Shown here: piece after piece, positions 42,098 to 50,900 of the stretch
Numbering within the stretch: the stretch's first letter is position 1
How the letters are laid out: each line of letters begins with the position of its first letter
NCBI GenBank assembly: GCA_016713305.1
Contig: JADJPK010000031.1
Location: 62,001-126,000, forward strand
Direction: 5' to 3'
DNA: 64,000 nt
DNA from: Betaproteobacteria bacterium
Lineage (GTDB): Bacteria; Pseudomonadota; Gammaproteobacteria; Burkholderiales; Ga0077523
Program-made: the position numbers and the translations under genes
Notes under the pieces: model-generated
The model's database searches: none
Seen by the model: only the letters and a program-made list of their open reading frames with translations
What the model was told of the DNA's origin: nothing

Positions 42098-44745
42098 GAC
42101 TCGCGCGCATCCGCGTGGAACAGCTGCGGCAGTTCCGCGAACCCTTCGAACTCGCCGGTCTGGAGCCGGGGCTCAACGTGTTCGCCGGTCCCAACGAAGC
42201 GGGCAAGAGCACCCTGGTGCGTGCCCTGCGCGCGGCCTTCTTCGAGCGGTACCGTTCCAACAGCGTGGACGATCTGCGGCCGTGGGAGGACGCCGCCGCC
42301 TCGCCCTCCGTCGAGATCGACTTCGCGGCGGGCGGGACGGACTACCGGCTGCGCAAGACGTTCCTCCGGCGGCACCGCTGCGAGTTGTTCGCCGGTGCGC
42401 GCCGTCTGGAAGGCGAGGACGCCGAACGCGAGCTGGCGCAGCTGCTCGGCTACGACTACGCGCAGCGCGGCGCGAGCAAGGAGGAGCACTGGGGCATCCC
42501 GGGCCTGTTGTGGATCGAGCAGGGCGCCACCCATCGCATCCACGATCCCGTGAAGCACGCGACGGACTATCTGCGCAACGCGCTCGGCGAGTCGGTGAGC
42601 GAGATCGCGTCGAGCCAGGGGGACGACGTCATCGAGCGTGTGCGGCGCGAGCGGGCGAAGCTGCTGACCGCCACGGGGCAGCAGACCGGCGACTACCGCA
42701 AGGCCATCGATGCGTTCGACGCGGCCCGCGAGCGCCTTCAGGCACTGGACGACCGCACCGCGCAATATCGCCGGCAGGTGGACGAGCTGGAGGCTCTGCG
42801 TCTGGAAGACGCGGCGCAGGCGCGTGCGAAACCATGGGAGGCCGACGCGCGTGCCGCGGACGAGGCCCGGACGAAACTCGCCGAACTGAACACCTTGCGC
42901 GACCGCGTGGCGTCGAACGCCGCCCGGATCGACCCGCTGCAGAAGCACGCGATGCTCTTGCAGCAGAAGCTTGATTCGCACGAGGCAGCCCGTGCGGCTT
43001 CGAGGGACCGCGAGGAGGCTCTCGCCAGGGCGAAGCTCGAGGCCGAACGCGCCGAGGCGTCCGTGGCGCGCTGGACGGCCGAACAGGCGATCGCGCGAGC
43101 CGACGAACAGCGCGCCGCGGCAGTGCTCGCCGCGGTGCGCGATCTCGAGAGGCGTGGAGAACTCGCACGGCGAGTGCAGGATCTCACCCGGCGCATCGGC
43201 GAGACTGAGGACCGCCTGTCGCGTGCGCAAGCTCACCAGGCACGCGTCCTCGAATTGCGCCGGCTCGCGGCGGCGTCCTTCATCGAGCCCGAGTTCGTAT
43301 CGACACTGCGCAACCGCCATGAGGCATTGCGGGATCTGCGCATGAAGCAGGCAGCGATGGCCACGCGGATCGTGTTCGATCTGCGGCCCGACGCGCGCCT
43401 GACGCTCGATGGCGAGACCCTCGCGGAGCGAGGCGAACGCCTCCTGACCGTACCCGCCCGGCTCGACATCGCGGACGTCGGCAGCATCGCCATCCAGCCC
43501 GGCGGCACCGATCTGGCCGAGCTCGCCCGAGACCTCGCCCGGTGCGAGGACGACATCGCAGCCGCGCTGCGGAGCATCGGGGCGGCTTCGCTCGAGGAAG
43601 TGGAAGAGCGCCGTACGAAGCACGAGGATGCGCGCCGGGACGCCACCCACACGGAGAAGCTGCTTCAAACCGAGGCGCCGCGTGGAATCGACGCACTCCG
43701 GACGGAATGCGAGGAGATGCGGGTTCAGCGTGAGACCGCAGAAGCGCAGTGGGCGAGCCTGCCGTCCGCGCCTGCGGAAGGATCTGACGCGCCCTCCCCG
43801 GCCGACGCGAAGATGCGCCACGACGCTGCGCTCCAGCGCCTGGCCGACGTCGAGAACCAGTTGGTGCGCGAGCAACATGCGCGGACTGCCGCGGCATCGC
43901 GTGCGGACGCGGCTGCACGGGAGCTGGCGCTCGCCCGCGCCCGGATCGAAGACCCGAAAAGGGCGGAAGAGGAACAGCAGGATTTTCGCGCGCTCGAATC
44001 GGCGAGAAGCGAACTCGCCACGCTCACCCGCGAGGTGTCCGCTCAGCAGGATGAACTCGCCCGCGCCCACCCGGACATCCTCGAACAGGACGTGGAACGA
44101 TTCCGGCGCAGCGCGGAACTCGCGCAGCGGGCGTTTTCCGACCGCCAGGGGAGGATGCTGCTCCTGCAGGGCCAGCTCGAAAGCGCGGGCGCCGAAGGCA
44201 TCGAAGAAGAGCGCGCGGGGCAGGCCGCGCTGGTCGAAGCCGCCACGCGCCGGTTGTCGGAGCTTCGACTGCAGGCGCAGGCCCTGGATCTGCTGCTGAA
44301 ACTGCTGGAAGCGAAGCGCGCCGAACTCACGCGCCGTCTGCAATCTCCCCTCCGCCGCCACCTCGACCGCTACCTGCAACTGCTCTTTCCCGGCGCAACG
44401 CTGGAGCTGGGCGAGGACCTCGTGCCGCAGCGGATCACGCGCAAGGACGACAGCGGCGACACCTCAGGCGACGTGGAATCGCTGAGTTACGGCGCGCGGG
44501 AGCAAATGGGTGTCATCACGCGGCTCGCCTACGCCGATCTGCTGAAGGAAGCCGGACGCCCCACGCTCATCATCCTGGACGATGCACTGGTCCACAGCGA
44601 CGACCAACGGCTGGCGCAGATGAAACGCGTGCTGTTCGACGCTGCGCACCGCCATCAGGTGCTGCTGTTCACCTGCCATCCGGAGGCGTGGCGGGATCTG
44701 GGGGTGGCGCCGAGGCGGATTGGGCGGGATGCCATGGCGGGGTGA
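42094..44745 (+). CDS. SbcC/Rad50-like ATPase without a visible zinc hook
   Basis: 883-residue SMC-type ATPase, partner of the SbcD-like nuclease. Walker A is FAGPNEAGKST (residues 30-40), the ABC signature region is LSYGAREQMG near the C-terminus, and Walker B is TLIILDDALVHSDD followed by FTCHPE. Between them lie long alanine/arginine/glutamate-rich coiled coils (about residues 180-390 and 500-750) broken by a globular section (about 430-490). No CxxC zinc-hook motif is present in the middle, and the protein is shorter than E. coli SbcC (about 1050). So it is closer to the hook-less Rad50-like/YhaN-like ATPases. Role inferred: processing of DNA ends or unusual structures. Confidence 0.83.
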   Translation: MRLARIRVEQLRQFREPFELAGLEPGLNVFAGPNEAGKSTLVRALRAAFFERYRSNSVDDLRPWEDAAASPSVEIDFAAGGTDYRLRKTFLRRHRCELFAGARRLEGEDAERELAQLLGYDYAQRGASKEEHWGIPGLLWIEQGATHRIHDPVKHATDYLRNALGESVSEIASSQGDDVIERVRRERAKLLTATGQQTGDYRKAIDAFDAARERLQALDDRTAQYRRQVDELEALRLEDAAQARAKPWEADARAADEARTKLAELNTLRDRVASNAARIDPLQKHAMLLQQKLDSHEAARAASRDREEALARAKLEAERAEASVARWTAEQAIARADEQRAAAVLAAVRDLERRGELARRVQDLTRRIGETEDRLSRAQAHQARVLELRRLAAASFIEPEFVSTLRNRHEALRDLRMKQAAMATRIVFDLRPDARLTLDGETLAERGERLLTVPARLDIADVGSIAIQPGGTDLAELARDLARCEDDIAAALRSIGAASLEEVEERRTKHEDARRDATHTEKLLQTEAPRGIDALRTECEEMRVQRETAEAQWASLPSAPAEGSDAPSPADAKMRHDAALQRLADVENQLVREQHARTAAASRADAAARELALARARIEDPKRAEEEQQDFRALESARSELATLTREVSAQQDELARAHPDILEQDVERFRRSAELAQRAFSDRQGRMLLLQGQLESAGAEGIEEERAGQAALVEAATRRLSELRLQAQALDLLLKLLEAKRAELTRRLQSPLRRHLDRYLQLLFPGATLELGEDLVPQRITRKDDSGDTSGDVESLSYGAREQMGVITRLAYADLLKEAGRPTLIILDDALVHSDDQRLAQMKRVLFDAAHRHQVLLFTCHPEAWRDLGVAPRRIGRDAMAG

Positions 44746-44760
44746 GGGGCAGTCCCATCG

Positions 44761-44813
44761 ATGTTGCTTATTTGCATTACTTGTTGACGATCGATGCAAA
44801 TAGACAACATACT
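44761..44813 (+). promoter_or_regulatory. AbiE operator and likely promoter
   Basis: Inverted repeat ATGTTGCTTATTTGCAT (44761-44777) and ATGCAAATAGACAACAT (44794-44810), fully complementary except for the two central CT/GA positions, with a 16-bp loop. TTGACG (44784-44789) and CATACT (44808-44813), 18 bp apart, make a plausible -35/-10 pair lying within the repeat. AbiEi antitoxins are known to repress their own operon by binding inverted repeats in the promoter, so this is probably its operator. The -10 lies 5 bp before the ATG and no ribosome site is present, so the mRNA may be leaderless. Confidence 0.72.
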
Positions 44814-44818
44814 CGGCC

Positions 44819-45436
44819 ATGCCTCGCCATCAGCCACCGCCCACCCAGGAACAGTCTGTCCTTCGGCTCGCGCGCACGCGCGGACTGCTTCAGACGCGCG
44901 ACGTCGTGGCGTCGGGGATACCCACTATCGCCCTGACGCGTCTCGTCCGCAACGGTCAGCTAGTACGCGCGGGACGAGGGGTCTATGTCCTCCCCGGGCA
45001 ACAGGGGAGTGCCCACCGCTCGCTTGCCGAAGTCGCTTTGCGCGCGCCTCGCGGGGTCGTTTGCCTCCTGTCCGCGCTGAGTTATCACGAGATCGGTACC
45101 CAGGCTCCTTTCGAAGTCTGGCTCGCGCTCCCCGCGGGTGTCGCCGCGCCACGGCTCGCCTCGCCCGCGATCCGGGTTGTGCGGATGTCGGGGGCCTCAC
45201 TCACGCAGGGCGTTCAACATGTCGAGATCGATGGCGTGGAAGTGCCCGTGTTCGATCCGGCGAAGACAGTGGCTGATTGCTTCAAGTTCCGGAACAAGAT
45301 CGGCCTGGATGTCGCACTGGAGGCACTGCGCGAGGCATGGCACGAACGCAAGGTGAGGGCTGATGCGCTCTGGAGCTATGCCAAACTGAACCGGGTCGCC
45401 AACGTCATGCGTCCGTATCTGGAAGCGCTGGCGTGA
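44819..45436 (+). CDS. abiEi: AbiEi-family antitoxin (type IV toxin-antitoxin)
   Basis: 205-residue transcription-factor-like antitoxin. An N-terminal winged-helix domain (about residues 12-62: LLQTRDVVASGIPTIALTRL, GRGVYVLPGQ) is followed by the conserved antitoxin domain with CLLSALSYHEIGTQAPFEVW, EIDGVEVPVFDPAKTVADCF and the C-terminal LEALREAWHERKV. In the AbiE family this protein represses its operon and counteracts the nucleotidyltransferase toxin. Start at ATG 44819. It overlaps the toxin gene by 4 bp (GTGA). Confidence 0.88.
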   Translation: MPRHQPPPTQEQSVLRLARTRGLLQTRDVVASGIPTIALTRLVRNGQLVRAGRGVYVLPGQQGSAHRSLAEVALRAPRGVVCLLSALSYHEIGTQAPFEVWLALPAGVAAPRLASPAIRVVRMSGASLTQGVQHVEIDGVEVPVFDPAKTVADCFKFRNKIGLDVALEALREAWHERKVRADALWSYAKLNRVANVMRPYLEALA

Positions 45437-46309
45437 GTGCCGCGGCACGGGCCGCATCCGTACATTCGCGCCTGCTCGATGGTGCGCGCGAACGTCACGA
45501 GGACTTCAATCTCATCCTGGGACGCTACGCCGTCGAGCGCTTCCTGTATCGGATCTCCATCTCTTCCGCGCGAGATCAATTCGTTCTCAAGGGCGCGTTG
45601 CTCTTCGGCTTGTGGTTCGATGTGCCGCACCGGCCGACTCGCGACGCAGACTTCCTCGGGTTCGGCGCCATGGACGCCAACGCATTGACCGAGACGATTC
45701 GCGAGGTCTGCAGGATCCCGGTCGACGACGGCATGAGCTACGACCCTGCAAGCGTGACGACCAGCGAGATCCGCGTGGAAGCGAACTACGGTGGCCTTCG
45801 CGTCAGGCTGCGGGGTCAACTTGGCAAGGCGGATTCCGCGGTTCAACTGGACGTCGGCTACGGCGACACCGTGATTCCGGAGGCGCTCGAGGTGGAACTG
45901 CCCGGGCTCCTGCCCGATCCAGCCTGCCCCCCGTTTGCGTGTCTATCCGCGGGAAACGGTTGTCGCGGAGAAGCTCGAGGCGATCGTCAAGCTGGGAATG
46001 ATCAACAGCCGCATGAAAGACTACTTCGATCTGCATGCGCTCCATCGAGAGAGCGCCACGGACGAACGCGATCTGGTGCGCGCCATTGCGGCCACTTTCC
46101 ATCGACGAGGAACGCCGATCACCGACGAGATCCCCATAGGTTTGACGTTGGAGTTCGCGCGAGACCGTCAGAAGCAAGCCCAGTGGGCGGCGTTCGTGAA
46201 CAAGAACCGTCTCGAGTCTCCGCCGCTCGAGGATGTGGTCAGGAACATCGCCGCATGGTTGCGACCAGTCTTGCGCGAGGCCAAGGGCGAGCAAGGCCCC
46301 AGATCATGA
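45433..46309 (+). CDS. abiEii: AbiEii-family nucleotidyltransferase toxin, frameshifted
   Basis: GTP-dependent nucleotidyltransferase-like toxin of the AbiE system, about 291 residues if the frame is restored. The first part (45433 to about 45930) has the polymerase-beta-like core LKGALLFGLWFDVPHRPTRD and RDADFLGFG (metal-binding Asp pair). A run of six Cs at about 45926-45931 shifts the frame; the rest continues from about 45935 (LRVYPRETVVAEKLEAIVKL, NSRMKDYFDLHAL) to 46309. With one C fewer the protein is continuous and full length. It could be a sequencing slip, an inactivated toxin, or a phase-variable tract. Confidence 0.82.
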
Positions 46310-46549
46310 GCCAGTTCCTCATTCTCGAGTGCGAGCAATAGGCCGTGCGCGACGTGATCCGCAGCGCAGAGAGTTACGTGCATCCCCATCTCGTGACGCA
46401 TGCTTCCACGCCTGTGTGTGAGAGCGGTCGGTCGCGTGGTCCGACACGCACGCCCCGTCTCTGAGGCTTCCAGGCGGGCCCGGGTAACCCCACACCGCGT
46501 GAGTAGTCCCGCTGACCGAAGATCCCGTCGAGCCATCGCACGTCATGGC

Positions 46550-47113
46550 AAGGATTCTGTTCGCCGGAAACGGCTGCCGACTTCGCTTCCCGCAACGGCC
46601 CTCGACGCGGCGGTCCTGACCCGCAGTCCCAACAGCATCGCCGACATGAACGGTGTGGACTGGACAGTGGGCGGGATCGAGATGGCGGTCGACGGACCCG
46701 TGACGGTCTGCGGCCGCATGGCGGGATTCACCTGCGGTTACACGAACGATCCTCCCGGGGCCACGCTCACCATCGCCCCGCCTGTCGCAGGCGGCACGGC
46801 ATTCACCACCCAATACGTCGATGTGAATCCGTACCGGGCTTCCTACCTGATGGCGATGACGGGGACCTTCCAGCACATGGGCCTGGTTTCGGCTGGCCGG
46901 TTCGAAGTCACACCAGGCAGCAAGCTGAACGACACACGACCCAATTGCTTCAAGTTGCAGATGCTCGATGTGACGTGGCTGCACCACGGCGTGATCGAGG
47001 TGAACCTCGGCGGTGGCGCCGGCATGCTGGAACTACGCAACAGCACCTTGGGCAACATCGGAATTGCGCCATACCTGACCGTCGGCCACAAGCGCGCGTC
47101 CTGTCACGCGTAG
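46550..47113 (+). pseudogene. Fragment of an unknown protein
   Basis: The plus frame ending at 47113 looks coding only from about 46600: ALDAAVLTRSPNSIADMNGV, VDGPVTVCGRMAGFTCGYTN, FQHMGLVSAGRFEVTPGSKL and LQMLDVTWLHHGVIEVNLGG. There is no start codon with a ribosome site at the beginning, and the upstream part reads as arginine-rich noise. No family recognised; it looks like the C-terminal half of a beta-rich protein stranded between the AbiE operon and the giant gene. Confidence 0.4.
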
Positions 47114-47566
47114 GGTGCGTCTCAAGTTGCGACCGGACCGGCGGGAGGATCCGGATGGCCCATGGTTTCGAATGGCGGTTCCGCCCTTTCGGACTTGGCA
47201 CTGGTCCCAGTTTGCAGAGGAACTTCTCTTGAATCCGTTACACATCGGAACATCGTCGAGAATGTTGGTGCGCGGTTCTCTGTCGATAGCAAGGGCGGCA
47301 CCGCGGAGCCTGAGGAGCGTCACGCTCGCGGCATCGGCGGAGGGCTCGGAACGTACCAACACCGTGAGACGACTCGAATGAGAGTTACCAAGCGGTGGTA
47401 TGGAATCGAGTCTCGACGTTCCGGGGCAGGTCTGCTCACCCGCGCCTCGTGGACCCATGGCGATCCACGGGGCGTCTTATTGCATGGCTCACGCAGTTTC
47501 AAGGTCCACCGCTCGCCTTCGAAAGCAAGTCGAAACAGCGGTTTGCGTTGATTTACTTTAACGACT

Positions 47567-47601
47567 CAACCTAAAACAAAGAGGTTTCTTGTTTTAGGTT
47601 G
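47567..47601. repeat. Perfect 13-bp inverted repeat
   Basis: CAACCTAAAACAA and TTGTTTTAGGTTG separated by 9 bp, in a strikingly AT-rich patch compared with the surroundings. It could be a regulator operator, an IS end relic or a hairpin. There is no run of Ts beyond it for a classical terminator. Confidence 0.7.
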
Positions 47602-47913
47602 TCTCTCATGCGCCGCCCCCCACCCGGCCGCTATGTCACCGTCGCGAGAGCCGGAGAGTCGCTTCGTGCGTTCGCCCCGGTGCCGCTCCCGCCGGAGCCA
47701 CCGGTCGTGTCGCCCCCCGGGCTGCGAAAGCGCTTCGATGCAGCGCTGGTTGCCCTCGGGCGGCTGGACACCGTCTCTGCACTGCCGCCCAACGGGGCCG
47801 ATGAACGGCTCGACCCCGTAGCACCAGCGGTCACTGTCGATACGGGCCTCGAGATTCCGAGCGCGCACTCAACAGCGCACCCGGACCTTCATTCATGCCT
47901 CGGGACCCTCACC

Positions 47914-47947
47914 GACACCCCAAGGGATCCTCGTTCCCCGGGGTGTC
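47914..47947 (-). terminator. Hairpin after the second giant gene
   Basis: GACACCCC (47914-47921) pairs with GGGGTGTC (47940-47947), 13 bp downstream of the giant gene's stop codon on the minus strand. No T tract follows, so strength is uncertain. Confidence 0.5.
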
Positions 47948-47960
47948 GTCCTTTCAGCCC

Positions 47961-50900
47961 TTACAACTTCGCCAGCAGCCTCGACAGGTTCTTCAGCAGA
48001 CTGCCTCCACCCGTCCCCGTCGAACCGGAGCCGAGCTGGTCGAGCCGCTGCGTGAGGTCCTTCGCCCACGCGGTGTCCTTCCACGCGGGCGTGGTGCTCG
48101 GCGTTGTCGGCGGCACGGTCGGTGCCGTCCCGCTGGTCCCCGGGTTCCAGGTCTCGTTCCAGTTCACGTTCGAACCGGCGGGCGGTGTCACCAGCGGCAC
48201 CACGGCAGGCTGCGCGACTGCTGCGGCGGGAAGCGCCGGGATCTCCGGCCTGGCCTGTCCGGCCAGGAACTGCATGAACCGGTTCGAGTCCAGCGTGGTC
48301 ACCTGACCGTTGCCATTGAGGTCCCCCACGATCGACGGGTCGATCGTGCGGTAGGCGGCGAAACCGCTGTCGACACCCTGGGCGACGTTCTGCAGCAACG
48401 TGAGATCCGCATTGCCGTAGGACCGGTTGGCATCGGCATCCATGAGGTACGCCGCCACGTGGAGGGCATCCTCGCCCATCGCCTCGACCGGGTCGCCGCC
48501 GTCGCCTGCCACGACGACATCGCGCAGATCGAGCACCTGCGCGGCGCCGTACGTGGCGCCGGCCGGCACACGGGACACGATGTCGATCGGCGAGACGGCA
48601 CCGGCCGGCAGCGGCGCATCGAACTGCGCCTGAACGCGGATGCCGCCCGCCACGGCCGTGCGGCTCACGGTACCGGCGAACCCCGTGGCCAGGCGCACGT
48701 CCTGCACTTCCAGCATCGCCGCGTCGAACAGCAGCGTGAAGGCGATGCTCTCGACGCCCTGTCCCTCCGACACCCGCACGGGCAAATGCAATCCGCCCGC
48801 GATGTTGTTGGGGACCACCACGTCCTGTCCGGGGCCGCGCAGCACGTCCGGGAGGGACAGGGTGACCGCCGGTGCGGCCGGCACGCGGAACGCGGCGATG
48901 TAGTCATCGCCCACCGTGCCGTCGGCGTTGCCGTCCAGCACGTTGCCCGAGGCATCGCGCAGACCGCCCGTGCCGGCTCGCACGGTCAGCGTGTAGCTGT
49001 CCGCCGCCAGCGCACCGCCGGTCCGGACGAAGGACAGGCCCTTGCCGTCGGCGTCGAGCACGAGCGATCCCTTCACCGCACCCGAGGTCATGCCCGCCAG
49101 CGTGAGGTCCGCGGCGCCGAGACCCGCGCCGGTGGCGTCGTACAGATTCAATGCCGAGGCATCGAGCGCGCGATCGAAGCGCAGGTGCACGCCGCTCTCC
49201 GTGGCATCGATCTCCGTCACCCGCAGCGTCGCCGCGGGGGCCGTGCTGGCCGCTGCACCCGGCAAGGCAGGGATCTCGGCCTGGTTGAGCAGCGCGTTGC
49301 CAGACAGCAGGAACTGGCTCTCGCGCGAGATGATGGTGGCGTCGCCCGTGGCCAGCGCTCCTGAACGGTCGACGTCGCTGATCACGATGGGATCGACGTT
49401 CGGGTAGAAGCCGAAGCCGGTGTCGAGCCCGCCCACGATGCGGGAGACACGCTGCCCGTCGAGGCTGGTGTAGCGCTGGTCGCCGGTGCTGTCGCCGAAG
49501 TACGCCGCCACGTGCAGACCGTCGTCTCCCGTACCCGCCGCTCCATCGACCACCACGTTCGCAATGTCCAGCACCTGCGCGGCACCGTACTGCACGCCGG
49601 CCGGCACGGAAGCGCGCACCCGCAGAAGCTCCACGCTGCCCACCGCGATGGGCGAAGCGGCCGTGAGGGTGATGCGGTACTGGCCTGCCACGCCGTCGAC
49701 GCGCACGCCGCTGCCTGCAGGCGCACCCTTGCCGAGTTCGAACGCACTCACGTCCAGCATGGCCGGGTTGTAGACGAGATCGAACGCGACGGAATTCACC
49801 GGCACGCTGGTCGACAGCGTGATCGGCAGGCCGCGTCCGGTGGCCGGAACGTCCGCCGACTGGCCGGAGGCGCGTGTCACATCGGCGATGGCCACCGTGG
49901 CGGCGTGTCCGATCACCGTGAACTCGCCGGCGAAATCATCGCCGGTCACGTTGTTCCAGTCGCCGTCCAGCGTGCGGCCCAGATCGTCACGGAAGGCGTT
50001 GTCGCGGCTCGCGAGCTGCACGGTGTAGCTTCCGGCGGCAAGTGCGCCACCGGTGGCGACGAAGTCCAGCCCCTGACGATCCGCATGCAACACCAGCGAA
50101 CCGCGGATCGCGTTGCCCGAGGAATCGCGCAGCACCACATCGGGCGCCCCCTTGGGACTCAGCGCGGTGTCGAAGACGTTGATCGGCACCGTGTCGAACG
50201 TGCGGCTGAAGCGGACTTCGAAACCGCTGTCGTTGCCCGACAGATCCGTCACATAGAGGTGATCGTTGACCACGTCCACCGTGAGCGGATCGGCGCTCCA
50301 CTGGCCGTCCTCGTCCTTGGCGCTCACGTGGATGGTGTGCGTGAGGTCGGGCCGCGCATAGACGTGGCTCGCACCGGTGGCAGACCCCGCGAGCGTCTGA
50401 GCCGGTGTGCCGTCGCCCCAGTCGATGGTCCATTCCGTGATCGTGTCGAGGCCCGGATCGGTGGCACCGAACGTAAGGGCGTAGGGCTGGCCGGACAGCG
50501 CCGTCGCCGCACCCTGGACCGTCAGCACGGGGGCGACGTTGCCGACATCGATGGTAAACACCGTGTCGACTTCCACGGCGCCGTCGCTCACCCGCACGGT
50601 GAACTGGTACGACGCATCGCCGTCCGTCGCCGTCCAGTGGAATTCGCCCGTCGCGGCATCGATGGTGGCACCGTGTGCGGCACCGACGAGCGAGAACGCG
50701 AGCACGTCGCCGTCCGGATCGGACGCCTCCACGGCCACGGTGATGGATTCGCCCTCCAGCGCATTGCGCTCGGCAGGCTGGGCCACGACTGGTGAGGCGT
50801 TGCCTCCGATCACCGCGATGGACACCGTGGCGTCCTCGGAGGAGAGCGAACCGTCGCTCACGCGGTAGGTGAACGCGTCGCCGCCCGAGAAGTTCGCCGC

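Larger units (their letters stand above)
47114..47960. other. Intergenic region between converging units
   Basis: About 850 bp with no gene I can defend, though a plus frame at about 47162-47551 is open and might be debris of the fragment upstream. It contains a 13-bp perfect palindrome in an AT-rich island (47567-47601) and the terminator-like hairpin of the giant gene (47914-47947). Confidence 0.4.

Noticed and set aside
44819..46309. AbiE operon considered as a further integron cassette.
   Set aside because: No attC-like palindrome flanks it; its only palindrome is the promoter operator.
47895..49364. Long plus-strand frames opposite the second giant gene.
   Set aside because: Same reason: antisense frames with arginine/histidine-rich composition and no recognisable motifs.
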